DNA of 64,000 bases from Bacteroidales bacterium UBA6244 (GTDB lineage: Bacteria; Bacteroidota; Bacteroidia; Bacteroidales; F082), in NCBI GenBank assembly GCA_002440885.1, contig DJVY01000002.1, positions 62,001 to 126,000 of the forward strand, in the 5' to 3' direction. Shown piece by piece: positions 44,668-54,700 of the stretch. Numbering within the stretch: the stretch's first letter is position 1; the number at the start of each line of letters is the position of its first letter. Position numbers and translations under genes: made by a program. The notes beneath the pieces were generated by a model that was given only the letters and a program-made list of their open reading frames with translations, did not search any database and was not told the DNA's origin.

Positions 44668-45843
44668 ATGGAATTGAATCAATATTTTCATCCGATAGAG
44701 GCCAGTTGGATAAATGAGCTGAAACACTCAGGCCGTTATAGGTTTGCCGATATGGTAGCAACTTATACCACCGAAAGTTCGTTTCCTGATCTTTCTGAAT
44801 TTAAGCTGGCCATAATCGGTGTTCCCGAAGATCGTGGATCGGTGTTAAACGCAGGGTGCTCGCAAGCTCCCGATCAGGTACGTGTTCACCTATACAAACT
44901 TTTCACCCATTGGAATCACTTGTCGATATGCGATCTGGGCAACGTGATTCAGGGTCATCGTCTTGAGGATACGTATTTCGCCGTGAAGGAAATCATATCT
45001 TATCTGGTACGAAATCAAATCCTGCCTGTCATCATCGGCGGAAGCCAGGACCTTACTTATGCCAACTACCTGGCTTATGAAAATATAGGACGCATTATCA
45101 ATATTGCGGCCATCGATCCGATGTTTGATCTGGGTCATGATGAACATGAACTCAATAGCCAAAGCTATCTGAGCAGAATTATTCTCCATCAGCCCAATTT
45201 TCTTTTCAACTACACCAACATAGGATATCAAACCTATTTTGTGGATCAGGATTCGCTCATATTGATGAAAAACCTTTACTTCGACGTGTTTAGGTTGGGA
45301 AATGTGCGCGCCAACATTGAGGAAACAGAACCCATGGTGCGCAATGCCGATATCCTGAGCATTGACGTAACTTCAATCCGTCATTCAGATGCTCCGGCAA
45401 GTAACCAAAGTTCACCTAATGGCTTTTATGGGGAAGAAATTTGCCAGATTTGTCGGTATGCGGGCATGAGCGACAAACTGACCAGCATAGGTTTTTACGA
45501 ACTAAATCCTGCACTGGATGTGAGCGATCAGTCAGCCTTTCTCTTTGCCGAAATGATTTGGTATTTTCTGGACGGATTTGCCAACCGTCAGCACGATTTT
45601 CCGGAAAAAACAAGCGAAGACTTCATTAAATATACTGTTCATAACGAAGAGTTCAGCGAAGAACTGGTCTTTTTAAAAAGCAAGAAAACCAACCGCTGGT
45701 GGATGGTGGTAGGGACAAAAGAGGTGATTGGGCGAAAATATACCAGACATCAATATGTTCCATGCAGCTATAGCGACTACCAGATGGCTCTTAATCAGGA
45801 AATCCCGGACAGGTGGTGGAAAGTGCAGCAAAAAATAATGTAA
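44668..45843 (+). CDS. arginase/ureohydrolase-fold protein (formimidoylglutamase-like), incomplete metal site
   Basis: The 391-residue cytoplasmic protein follows the ureohydrolase fold: IIGVPEDRGSVLNAGCSQAPDQVR, a GGSQD block (124-128), AIDPMFD (149-154), SIDVTSIRHSDAP (231-243) and the closing GFYELNPALD (275-284). In active arginases and agmatinases these read GGDHS, DAHxD and SxDxDxxDP. Here the manganese-binding histidines are Gln127 and Met152 and the second aspartate of the third motif is Thr235, while Asp150, Asp154 and Asp233 remain. The relatives are usually named formimidoylglutamase, but no other histidine-degradation gene (hutH, hutU, hutI) is nearby, and catalysis with a binuclear manganese site looks unlikely. 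The last 90 residues are an extra domain (VHNEEFSEELVFLKSKK to YVPCSYSDYQMALN). The stop lies two bases from that of ruvC. Confidence 0.72.
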   Translation: MELNQYFHPIEASWINELKHSGRYRFADMVATYTTESSFPDLSEFKLAIIGVPEDRGSVLNAGCSQAPDQVRVHLYKLFTHWNHLSICDLGNVIQGHRLEDTYFAVKEIISYLVRNQILPVIIGGSQDLTYANYLAYENIGRIINIAAIDPMFDLGHDEHELNSQSYLSRIILHQPNFLFNYTNIGYQTYFVDQDSLILMKNLYFDVFRLGNVRANIEETEPMVRNADILSIDVTSIRHSDAPASNQSSPNGFYGEEICQICRYAGMSDKLTSIGFYELNPALDVSDQSAFLFAEMIWYFLDGFANRQHDFPEKTSEDFIKYTVHNEEFSEELVFLKSKKTNRWWMVVGTKEVIGRKYTRHQYVPCSYSDYQMALNQEIPDRWWKVQQKIM

Positions 45844-45845
45844 CG

Positions 45846-46394
45846 TTACTTTTTTTTGCGGTCCGGATTATCTTGTAAAAAGGATTTCCAACCGCTATAT
45901 GATTTTGATGTTGAGGTAGCCTTGCCCTGGAAGAAGTGACAAACGGCAGCGGCCAATCCGTCGGTAGCATCAAGATATTCAGGAGCTTCTTCAATTTTCA
46001 ATAAATTGGTTAACATACCTGCCACTTGTTCTTTGCTTGCACTTCCGTTTCCGGTAATGGATTGTTTGATTTTTTTTGGCGAATACTCAAAAATCGGGAT
46101 GTCTTTATAAAGGCCAGCGGCCATCGCAACTCCTTGTGCCCGACCCAATTTAAGCATCGACTGCACGTTCTTTCCAAAAAATGGAGCTTCGATAGCCAAT
46201 TCATCGGGATGGTATTGTTCGATTAGTCCAAGTGTCCGTTCAAAAATCTTTTTTAATTTTAGCGCATGATTTTCATAGGCCGCCAGCTTAAGCACACCAA
46301 GGGTAATCAACTTCATGCTGTTGCCCTGCTGATGTATAATACCATACCCCATTATGTTTGTCCCGGGGTCAATACCAAGAATGATGCGTTCCAA
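45846..46394 (-). CDS. ruvC: Holliday junction endonuclease RuvC
   Basis: The 182-residue nuclease resolves Holliday junctions with RuvAB. The RNase H-like core has the first aspartate in [16 protein letters not shown] (Asp9), the glutamate in [13 protein letters not shown], and the last acidic pair in [12 protein letters not shown]. The start is uncertain: TTG 46394 gives the usual N-terminus ([11 protein letters not shown]); a TTG at 46424 adds ten residues and overlaps the divergent gene at 46415. No ATG fits. The region before it is occupied by the start of the neighbouring gene on the other strand. Confidence 0.93.
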   Translation of the reverse strand: MERIILGIDPGTNIMGYGIIHQQGNSMKLITLGVLKLAAYENHALKLKKIFERTLGLIEQYHPDELAIEAPFFGKNVQSMLKLGRAQGVAMAAGLYKDIPIFEYSPKKIKQSITGNGSASKEQVAGMLTNLLKIEEAPEYLDATDGLAAAVCHFFQGKATSTSKSYSGWKSFLQDNPDRKKK

Positions 46395-46414
46395 ATGACG
46401 AGATTCTAATTTAA

Positions 46415-47437
46415 ATGAACACAAAACTACGGAAAACCACGAACACTGTCATCAAATTATTGGTGGTCGTCGTAACATTTGTTTTCCTGTACAATCAACT
46501 GGTAACCAGACATGATCTGGAAAATATTTTGCCCTATTTCTCTGAAGTCTACCGAACGCATGGCCTTTCACCTTTGTGGATTGTTATCATTGCGCTGCTG
46601 GCTGTGAATATCAGCCTCGAGACGATCAAGTGGAAGTATGTCATCGCTAAACTTGAAAAGGTTCCCTTTTTAAGGGCACTTAAAGCCGTTCTGGCCGGTA
46701 TGGCGGTTAGTATGTTTATGCCAAACCGGGTAGGCGACTATTTGGGCAGGGTCTTTATTCTTAAACAAGCCGACAGATTACAAGCCGTAATGGTTACCAT
46801 TTTGGGAAGCATGGCACAGCTGGTAACAACTTTACTATTCGGTCTCATTTCAACTTTTTTTTATTACCCTGTGGTTTTTGATATAACTATACCATTCCAC
46901 CGCTGGGTTTATTCGGGTATAATAGTGGGCGGTCTCATAACAGGAACGATTTTGGTTCTGTCATTTCTAAATTTCAGCACTTTTTCGCTCATTCTTAAGC
47001 GGATAAGTGGCAAGGGGTACAAACGGGTAAAAAAATATACCGATGTTTTTCAGCTTTTCTCTTCCCTCGAATTAACGTGGATTCTTGTGTTAAGTATTGC
47101 ACGCTATCTGGTGTTTTCGTTACAGTTTTTTTTACTTCTTCACGTTTTTCAAATCCCGTTAACCTATTTCCCAGCCATGATGCTGATTGGAATGGTTTAT
47201 CTTTTTATGACAGGAATACCCACCATTGCGCTAACAGAATTTAGCATCAGAAGCTCGGTGAGCATTACCATTTTCGAGACCTATCTGCTCATGATGGGCA
47301 TTTGGCACGAACAATTCGTTTTTGGTATTGCGGCTGCTTCCTCCATTTTATGGATAATCAACCTGATTTTCCCGGCAGCTGTCGGCATTCTTTTCATTTT
47401 TAGTTTACGCTTTATCCGGAAAGATCATGTGGATTAG
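46415..47437 (+). CDS. flippase-like integral membrane protein (UPF0104 / LPG synthase TM region family)
   Basis: The 340-residue protein has about eight hydrophobic segments and the pattern of the lysylphosphatidylglycerol synthase transmembrane region family, including [26 protein letters not shown] and [16 protein letters not shown], followed by [18 protein letters not shown]. Relatives are flippase-like or aminoacyl-phospholipid synthase membrane domains; this one has no cytoplasmic transferase domain. Its start overlaps that of the glycosyltransferase behind it by 11 bases, so the pair probably acts on the same lipid or polymer. The start is divergent from ruvC with a 20-base gap. Substrate unknown. 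Confidence 0.8.
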   Translation: MNTKLRKTTNTVIKLLVVVVTFVFLYNQLVTRHDLENILPYFSEVYRTHGLSPLWIVIIALLAVNISLETIKWKYVIAKLEKVPFLRALKAVLAGMAVSMFMPNRVGDYLGRVFILKQADRLQAVMVTILGSMAQLVTTLLFGLISTFFYYPVVFDITIPFHRWVYSGIIVGGLITGTILVLSFLNFSTFSLILKRISGKGYKRVKKYTDVFQLFSSLELTWILVLSIARYLVFSLQFFLLLHVFQIPLTYFPAMMLIGMVYLFMTGIPTIALTEFSIRSSVSITIFETYLLMMGIWHEQFVFGIAAASSILWIINLIFPAAVGILFIFSLRFIRKDHVD

Positions 47438-48563
47438 CCTGATTTCATATTTTGTTATGGGCGTTACCATGGCCTATTTGCTCATGATGCTATTAATGGC
47501 AATGGGTTGGATCAGGTTGTCCATTCAACCCGATTACAGCGATCAAACTCTGCCAAAAGTTTCGGTGGTGGTAGCCGCACGAAATGAGGAACCTGTGATT
47601 GAAAATCTCATTCAATGTCTTATTAATCAAAGTTATCCGAAACATTTGCTGGAACTTATTATTGTAGACGACAATTCATCTGATAACACCAAAGCCATTG
47701 CACAAAAACACGCGAAGAACCATGTTAATGGCCAATTTTATGTATTAAGCAGCGAAGGCGAAGGTAAAAAAGCAGCACTGCGACAAGGTATCATGCACTC
47801 TGGCGGTGATATTATCGTAACTACCGATGCCGACTGCACCATGCCGGAAGATTGGATAAAGACATTGATACGACCTTTTTGTGACAACAACACCATGATT
47901 GTACTTTCGTCTGTTGTTTACCATAAAACAAATGGTTTTTTACAACAATTCTTTGCCATTGAGTTTATGAGTTTGGTGGCCTCAGGGGCGGGTGCGGCGG
48001 GACTAGGCCTTCCGTTTATGGGAAATGCAGCCAACATGGCCTTTCGGCGAAGCGTATATGAGCAGGCACATCAAAGTGCTGAATACAATCATTACACGTC
48101 CGGTGACGATATTTTTCTTCTACATCAAACCATACACAAACACGGCCATAAGAGCATTTGCTTTTTACCACGCAAAGAAGCCATTGTTACAACGGTTCCG
48201 CCAAACAATTTGTCGCAATTCATAATACAACGATTGCGTTGGGCTTCTAAATCAAAAGGTTACAAACTGCCTATGGCCATTGGGGTCGCAATAATTGTTT
48301 TGCTCATGAACAGTATACTCGCAATAAGCTTGATAGCCGGAGTTTTCATCCCCTGGATTCTAATAATTTTCGCCTTGTTGATGCTAACCAAAATGTTGGC
48401 CGACTTTCCATTAATCAACCGCTTTACGCGTTTTGTTCAACGCAGAGATTTAATGCCGTTTTTCGTTCCTTTCAGCGTGATCTACCCCTTTTATCTGACT
48501 TTGACCGGAATTTCTTCTTTCTTCGTCAGGTTTACGTGGAAAGGGCGGCGGTATTCAAAGTAG
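47427..48563 (+). CDS. family 2 glycosyltransferase with transmembrane segments
   Basis: The 378-residue protein has an N-terminal helix, then a GT-A fold catalytic domain: SVVVAARNEEPVIENLIQCL (nucleotide binding), LIIVDDNSSDNTKAI, TTDADCTMP (DxD), the acceptor segment ASGAGAAGLGLPFMGNAANMAFRR, GDDIFLL, and QRLRWASKSKGY (Q/RxxRW). Two or three hydrophobic helices follow. This layout is typical of membrane-bound processive or lipid-directed glycosyltransferases. It is coupled to the preceding flippase-like gene (11-base overlap) and converges on ispD with three bases between stops. The sugar and acceptor are unknown. Confidence 0.88.
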   Translation: MWISLISYFVMGVTMAYLLMMLLMAMGWIRLSIQPDYSDQTLPKVSVVVAARNEEPVIENLIQCLINQSYPKHLLELIIVDDNSSDNTKAIAQKHAKNHVNGQFYVLSSEGEGKKAALRQGIMHSGGDIIVTTDADCTMPEDWIKTLIRPFCDNNTMIVLSSVVYHKTNGFLQQFFAIEFMSLVASGAGAAGLGLPFMGNAANMAFRRSVYEQAHQSAEYNHYTSGDDIFLLHQTIHKHGHKSICFLPRKEAIVTTVPPNNLSQFIIQRLRWASKSKGYKLPMAIGVAIIVLLMNSILAISLIAGVFIPWILIIFALLMLTKMLADFPLINRFTRFVQRRDLMPFFVPFSVIYPFYLTLTGISSFFVRFTWKGRRYSK

Positions 48564-48566
48564 CTT

Positions 48567-49238
48567 TCAGAAACCTTTTTCTTTGATAAGCAGTTCAGCC
48601 AATCCCAAATCGAGTGGCGTTGTAATCTTGATGTTTTCAGATTCACCATCGATAAGGATTACCGGATAACCGATGCTTTCGAGTACAGAGGCATCATCAG
48701 TAAATTTTTCATCGAATGATTGCCGGTAAGCTTGCAAAATCAGGTTACTGCGAAAAACCTGAGGCGTTTGCACCAACCGATATTGTGAACGATCGAGGGA
48801 TTTGTTGTGAGGACCTGAAACATAGCGTATTGATTCATCAACAGGAACTACCGGTACAGCACAGGTTTTTTGTTCAGCTGTTTTGAAGGCATTGGCGATC
48901 AGCTCTTTAGACACAAAAGGACGTGCTGCATCATGAATGGCCACCAAAGAAGGATTGGTAACCAACCGCATGCCGGCAACCACCGAGTGAAACCTGGTGG
49001 GACCTCCTGCAACTACACTATGCTCGATTTTAAAGTTGTGCGTTTTGCACAACTCCTTCCACAATTCTTGCCATTGCTCATTTAATACGAGTACAAATTC
49101 GGTTTCCTCCAGTGCCGAGAAAGCTTCAAAAGCATGCATAATAACCGGCTTCCCGGCAAGTAAGGCAAATTGTTTAGGTATCTCTGAACCAAACCTGAGG
49201 CCTTCGCCACCGGCCATGATTAGAATGTATTTTTTCAT
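48567..49238 (-). CDS. ispD: 2-C-methyl-D-erythritol 4-phosphate cytidylyltransferase
   Basis: The 223-residue enzyme of the MEP isoprenoid pathway adds CMP to MEP. The CTP-binding start is MAGGEGLRFGSEIPKQFA (GGxGxRxGxxxPKQ). Further blocks are LVAIHDAARPFVS, PVVPVDESIRYV, RSQYRLVQTPQVFRSNLILQAY and TDDASVLESIGYPVILIDGE, all characteristic of IspD. Length is normal. It is a single-domain enzyme, not fused to IspF. Upstream is the queA terminator and a 120-base gap with no gene. Confidence 0.95.
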   Translation of the reverse strand: MKKYILIMAGGEGLRFGSEIPKQFALLAGKPVIMHAFEAFSALEETEFVLVLNEQWQELWKELCKTHNFKIEHSVVAGGPTRFHSVVAGMRLVTNPSLVAIHDAARPFVSKELIANAFKTAEQKTCAVPVVPVDESIRYVSGPHNKSLDRSQYRLVQTPQVFRSNLILQAYRQSFDEKFTDDASVLESIGYPVILIDGESENIKITTPLDLGLAELLIKEKGF

Positions 49239-49315
49239 GAAAATGATTTCGTTATTTATAAAACCTGCTATCCAACTACTACAAAAATAAAAAATGGATG
49301 GGCAGTGAAAACAAG

Positions 49316-49338
49316 CAACCCGGCATTAAACCGGGTTG
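49316..49338 (-). terminator. intrinsic terminator after queA
   Basis: A perfect 8-base inverted repeat, CAACCCGG (49316-49323) and CCGGGTTG (49331-49338), with a 7-base loop is followed on the minus strand by CTTGTTTTC. It lies 20 bases beyond the queA stop. Confidence 0.8.
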
Positions 49339-49358
49339 TTTACAATATTATTGGTTTA

Positions 49359-50408
49359 CTACAATACCAAAAGGGCATCTCCGTAAGTGAAAAACTTATA
49401 CTTTTCTTTGATGGCCACATCGTAGATTTCGCGCAAAAACTCATAGCCTGCAAAGGCAGAAACCATCATCATCATTGGCGACATAGGCAAATGAAAGTTA
49501 GTAACCATGGCGTCTGCTGTTCTAAAATCATAGGGTGGATTAATAAATTTGTTGGTCCAGCCACTGTATGGTTTTATCTGACCGGTAATACTAACGGCTG
49601 TTTCGAGCGCTTTCAAACTGGTAGTTCCCACAGCACAAATTTTATGACGTTGTTCGATGGCGTTGTTGTAGATATCAGCGTTTTTCTGATCAATAAACAT
49701 TTCTTCCGAGTCAACTTTGTGCTTTGTCAGGTCTTCTACTTCGATGGTTCTGAAGTTACCCAAGCCGGTATGCAGGGTAATTTCGGCAAAGTTAATACCC
49801 TTTATTTCCATGCGTTTCATCAGCTCGCGCGAGAAGTGCAGTCCGGCAGTTGGGGCAGCAATAGCTCCTTCGTGGCGGGCATAGATGGTTTGGTAACGTT
49901 CTTCATCGGTTGCCTCAACCGGACGTTTATGAATTTTTGGCAAGGGAGTTTGACCCAGCATCTGGATGGTATTCTTAAACTCTTCGTAGCTGCCATCAAA
50001 CAGAAAACGCAGGGTACGACCACGTGAAGTGGTGTTATCAATTACTTCCGCAACAAGTTCTTCATTGTCACCAAAATAAAGTTTGTTACCAATACGAATC
50101 TTACGGGCGGGATCAACCAAAACATCCCATAAGCGGCTTTCTCTGTTTAACTCACGTAGCAAAAAGACTTCAATTTTTGCTCCAGTTTTTTCCTTTTCAC
50201 CATACAATCTGGCCGGAAAAACACGTGTGTTGTTAAGAACAAATACGTCACCCTCAGAAAAATAATTTAATATGTCTTTAAACGTATGGTGCTCAATAGA
50301 GCCAGTCTTTCTGTTTACAACCAACATTCTGGATTCATCCCGGTTTTTTGGAGGATGGTCAGCAATTAATTCGCGAGGTAAATCAAACTTAAATTGGGAT
50401 AGTTTCAT
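49359..50408 (-). CDS. queA: S-adenosylmethionine:tRNA ribosyltransferase-isomerase
   Basis: The 349-residue enzyme makes epoxyqueuosine in tRNA wobble position 34 from preQ1-tRNA, using the ribosyl part of SAM. Family blocks are [23 protein letters not shown] at the N-terminus, [66 protein letters not shown] and [18 protein letters not shown]. It has a clear promoter and terminator of its own and so is a single-gene unit. Confidence 0.96.
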   Translation of the reverse strand: MKLSQFKFDLPRELIADHPPKNRDESRMLVVNRKTGSIEHHTFKDILNYFSEGDVFVLNNTRVFPARLYGEKEKTGAKIEVFLLRELNRESRLWDVLVDPARKIRIGNKLYFGDNEELVAEVIDNTTSRGRTLRFLFDGSYEEFKNTIQMLGQTPLPKIHKRPVEATDEERYQTIYARHEGAIAAPTAGLHFSRELMKRMEIKGINFAEITLHTGLGNFRTIEVEDLTKHKVDSEEMFIDQKNADIYNNAIEQRHKICAVGTTSLKALETAVSITGQIKPYSGWTNKFINPPYDFRTADAMVTNFHLPMSPMMMMVSAFAGYEFLREIYDVAIKEKYKFFTYGDALLVL

Positions 50409-50460
50409 GATGATTATTTAAAATGTTTTTGTATATTCAACCCAATGCTGAAAAAGTTTG

Positions 50461-50491
50461 CAAAGATACAACTTTTATACCTCTTTGTCAA
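50461..50491 (-). promoter_or_regulatory. promoter for queA
   Basis: On the minus strand TATCTTTG (50461-50468) is preceded by TTG (50489-50491) at a spacing of 20 bases. The leader to the ATG at 50408 is about 45-50 bases. Confidence 0.65.
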
Positions 50492-50510
50492 GTAAAACAG
50501 TGGTAAAAAC

Positions 50511-50529
50511 CTATTTATCAGTTAAATAG
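50511..50529 (-). terminator. weak terminator-like hairpin after the acyltransferase-like gene
   Basis: CTATTTA (50511-50517) and TAAATAG (50523-50529) form a 7-base AT-rich stem followed on the minus strand by GGTTTTT. It lies about 90 bases after the stop at 50617. Low GC makes it a weak candidate. Confidence 0.3.
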
Positions 50530-50616
50530 TGAGCGTTTTTTTAACTTTATTAAGAATTATTCAAAGTTTTAAGGGGAATTCCGGCTTTCAACCGAAATAT
50601 CTCAGGCAACAAGGTC

Positions 50617-51615
50617 TCATTTTCGTTGATGAAAAAACCGCCAGCCAAGCGTTGCAATTGAACTGAAGAACAGTATCAGCACAAACCAACCCGCCAAACT
50701 TAAGCCCGATTGTGTTTTGTAAAGCCATGTGGCCAAATTTCCGATAAGCAGCCATTGAAAAACATAAATCACCGTTACATTTTTCCCTAGCCATTGAACG
50801 TAGCGTAGCACTGCATGATCGTAATTTGTGGCAACATAATCGCATACAACCAGCCATAAAATCATAAACATCAACGTGAAACCATAAAACAGAATTCCAT
50901 GATGATAATACACTGGCAGATCGGTTGAGATTTGAAAACCAAAATTTATGGTCGCAATAAGTAAAACTACCACGCCTCCAATAACGAATCGGCTCCAGAA
51001 CTTGTAAAATAACAGAATCTGTTCTTGCCACAAGTTAAACAGATATCCGGTTAAAACGTAAGCCATCCAGGGAATTACGGGAAAATACGACCACCAGCTG
51101 TTTGAATAAAAGTAAGCCAAAAAATAAGCTGCCTGACCTTCCAATACGGGAGGTTTAAAAAACTCAGGAACAGCTATCAGAACAAAAATCAAGGCAAGAA
51201 AAATATACTTGTTCTTTCCGTAAAAATGTACCACCAGTGCAACAACTATCACCGACAATCCGGCAAGGAAGAGTATGTCGACACCAAACAGGTACTCCCA
51301 GGGGGTCACGTTGATTTTTCCGGTAAAAATATGTACTAACAAGTTCATGTTGAGGCCGACATTTAGCAAAAACCCCCAAACAAGAAGTTTCATACCGCGG
51401 TACAAATTCTCTTTCAATTTTTTGTTGCCGTAGGCCAAAAAATAACCCATCACAGCCATAAAAACCGGGGCGGCAGGTGGTCCTCCCATAAAAAGTGAAG
51501 CTTTTCCAAAAAGGCCGGAATACCAATCCGGTATGGCAAAAAGCTCAGTAAGATGAACCTGAACCATAAAAATAACAGCCAGTCCCTTTAAAATATCGGC
51601 GGTTTTATTCCGCAT
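50617..51615 (-). CDS. multi-pass membrane acyltransferase-like protein (DUF1624/HGSNAT-like)
   Basis: The 332-residue protein has about nine to ten hydrophobic helices. The start (RNKTADILKGLAVIFMVQVHLTELF) carries a conserved histidine at the end of helix 1, and GPPAAPVFMAVMGYFLAYG follows, resembling the heparan-alpha-glucosaminide N-acetyltransferase / DUF1624 family and the wider membrane acyltransferase group that modifies envelope sugars. No partner is adjacent. Its gene lies between the queA promoter and the efflux operon terminator. The acyl donor and acceptor are not known from sequence. Confidence 0.65.
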   Translation of the reverse strand: MRNKTADILKGLAVIFMVQVHLTELFAIPDWYSGLFGKASLFMGGPPAAPVFMAVMGYFLAYGNKKLKENLYRGMKLLVWGFLLNVGLNMNLLVHIFTGKINVTPWEYLFGVDILFLAGLSVIVVALVVHFYGKNKYIFLALIFVLIAVPEFFKPPVLEGQAAYFLAYFYSNSWWSYFPVIPWMAYVLTGYLFNLWQEQILLFYKFWSRFVIGGVVVLLIATINFGFQISTDLPVYYHHGILFYGFTLMFMILWLVVCDYVATNYDHAVLRYVQWLGKNVTVIYVFQWLLIGNLATWLYKTQSGLSLAGWFVLILFFSSIATLGWRFFHQRK

Positions 51616-51656
51616 AATTTTCTTTATTCAATTCAATACCTGGTATATCATAAAAC

Positions 51657-51685
51657 AAGAGTTCAGCCCTCACGACTGAACTCTT
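51657..51685 (-). terminator. intrinsic terminator after the RND efflux operon
   Basis: A perfect 10-base inverted repeat, AAGAGTTCAG (51657-51666) and CTGAACTCTT (51676-51685), with a 9-base loop is followed on the minus strand by TGTTTTA. It lies about 50 bases after the stop of the RND permease gene. Confidence 0.8.
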
Positions 51686-51736
51686 CAAAAATACGATAAA
51701 TCTGTATGGATAAAACCATGCAGGACAAGTACAATA

Positions 51737-54700
51737 CTATTTTTTTCTGGTGAACCAATATACTTTAGCTGAATAAAGCAGCTGATACATTGCCGGCACA
51801 ATGACCAAGGTTAAAAAGGTGGCAAAGGTCAGCCCAAAGATTACAGTCCAGCTCATGGGAGCCCAAAAAGCAGCATTGTCGCCACCAAAATAGATGTTTG
51901 GATTAAAGGTGTTGAAAAAAGAAATGAAATCAATATTCAAACCCACGGCCAGTGGCATCAGTCCTAAAACGGTGGTTATAGCCGTCAGCAGCACGGGGCG
52001 CAGTCTAGTTTTTCCAGCTTCAACAATACAATCCTTAGCCTCCGACATGGGCAAATTATCCTCAGGAGCAATTCCCAGTGTTTCTTTTCGGCGCAACTTC
52101 ACCAAACCGATGTAGTCGATAAGCACAATGGCGTTGTTTACAACCACTCCGGCTAGCGACACGATCCCAATTCCTGTCATAATTACCACAAAGTCCATGT
52201 GGAAAGTTGCCAATCCGCCGAAAACACCAATCGTGCTTAGCAAAACACTAAACATGATAATGGCAGGTTTAACAATTGAGTTAAACTGCGAAACCAGGAT
52301 GATGGTGATAAGCGAAAGGGCGATCAACATGGCCATCGACAAAAACGCCATCGACTCATCCTGTTCCTCCTGCTCCCCGGTGAACTCATATTTATACCCG
52401 GCCGGCATTTCAAAATCGGCCATCATTTTTTTAAGTTCTACATTAATCTCATTGGCGTTGTACCCTTCAACTACGTTTGAATAAATGGTAATCATCCGGT
52501 TGCGGTCTTTTCGGGTAATCGCTCCGTATGTAGAACTATAGTCAAATTCGGCTACTGCCGAAATGGGCACTTGTACAATTTTGCCTGACGACTGATTTCG
52601 GAAAGTGATTCGCTGGTTAATTAAATCCGCTAAATTGTAACGGTAATCTTCGTCGAGACGCATAACAATTTTATACTCGTCTTCTCCATCTTTATAATCC
52701 GAGATTTCTTTTCCAAACAAAGAGGTGCGCAATGCATCGGCAATTTGTCCGGTAGACAGGCCATATCTGCGTGCTTTTTCACGGTCGATATTCACAAGTA
52801 CCTCTGGCTTTCCAACATCCAGATCAATTTTAAGTGCTTCTATTCCAGGAATATTGGCTTCGTTAAACATGGCACGAAGGGTATCTGTCAAATACAACAA
52901 CTTATCAAAATCACGGCCACTTATTTCGAGGTTAATTGGCTTCCCGGTTGGCGGTCCTTCGCTTTGCTTTTCGACTGATATGGTAACACCAGGATACTTA
53001 CCTACAAGGTTATCAGTGAGTTCACGCAATATATCTGAAGTACTTTTCCCTCCGCGCTTATCAAAATCAATAAAATTAATGGTAATCAAACCCCTGTTGG
53101 GCATGCCCCCTCGCCCACTAAAACCATCATCTTCACTTACTGCACCTTTTCCGGCCAGGGTAAGCATCGATTCCACCAACTCGAAGTTGGGTTTTAAAAC
53201 GGAAATAACTTTTTGCTCCAACATCCGCATGGTAGAGTCGGTAACTTCCACATCGGTACTTATAGGCAATTCAGCCACAACATTGATTAAATTTGGATCC
53301 GTAGAAGGAAAGAAATCCACTTTTGGATTAGAGCCAAAGTAAAACATCATGGTAAGCACCATCAGGAAAAATGTGCCGATAACCAGCCCCAGCGGATGCC
53401 ATTTTGAAATGGCAAAGGTGACAAAGCGAACGTAAAAATTCTCAAGCCAAACCAGGAAAACATTTTGAAACCAGATGGCCAACCGCGACAAGAAGAGCAG
53501 GTTTAGTAATCCAATGAAAGCAAAAATCATAAATAATGTTCCTACCCAATTCACTTGTAAAGCATAAAAAATCAGGCCTAAACCTACCAAAACAGCCATC
53601 AGAATAATAGCACGCTTAACCTTAGGCAGTTGAATGTTTGCTCCCTCGCGATAAAAGTCGGTAAAGAGAACAGGGATAATGATTAAGGCCACAAGAAGTG
53701 AAGATATCAATACAAAAATAAGTGTAAGTGGCATAAACGACATGAATTCGCCCATGATGCTTTTCCAGAAAAGAAGAGGAAAGAAAGCGGCCAATGTTGT
53801 TGCCGTAGATGAAATAATAGGCATAGCTACTTCACCCGTTCCTTGTCGGGCTGCCTCCATTACCGGATAGCCTTTGTGCACATATCGATAGATATTCTCA
53901 GTTACCACAATCGCATTATCGACCAACATCCCCAAGGCCAGGATAAGCGAAAACAACACAATCATATTAATGCGGTAATCAATGACTCCCATGATCATAA
54001 ACGAAAGGAACATGGACATAGGAATAGCAAGACCTACAAAGAGGGCATTTCGGGTTCCTAAGAACAAGAACAGGATGAAAACCACAAAAATTACCCCAAG
54101 AATAATGCTGTTTTCCAGGTTGCTTAGCTGCATTTTAACCATCTCGCTTTGATCGCTGGTAATTGTAACCACCAGGTTTTCAGGGATCATGCCATTTTTT
54201 TGACCAACATGGAGCACATCCATTACCTGATCGATGGTTGAAAGCAGGTTTTGTCCGCCCTTTTTCACCACCTGTAGCGAAACCACCGGTTGTCCGCCAA
54301 GATAAGCATAACTGTCGCGGTCTTTAAACCCATAACTAACGTTGGCGATGTCTTTTAAATAAACAATGTGACCTTCTTCACTTTTTACGATAACATCGAG
54401 AATTTGTTTTGGATTGGTAAACTCGCCAAGAATACGGACGGAACGTTGAATATCACCCAAACGCACATCACCTCCCGACATGCTGATATTTTCGCTGGCT
54501 ATGGCCGTTTCCACATCGCCATAACTCACTTGCATAGAGGCCATTTTAAAAGGATCAAGGTTAATTTTTACCTCACGCTCAGTGATTCCGGTAATTACCA
54601 CCTTCGACACTTCAGAAATCGTTTCAATTTCGTCTTTCAAATCTTCGGCAAAATCTTTCAACTCGCTTATGCTGTAGTCGCCCGAAAGGTTGATGTTGAT

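Noticed and set aside
49305..50027. Open frame of 240 codons on the plus strand over queA
   Set aside because: It runs antisense through queA and includes the queA terminator hairpin. No family pattern is visible.
51686..51693. TATTTTTG on the minus strand as promoter for the acyltransferase-like gene
   Set aside because: It abuts the efflux operon terminator, and transcripts would begin within that hairpin. The spacing and lack of a -33 element make it weak.
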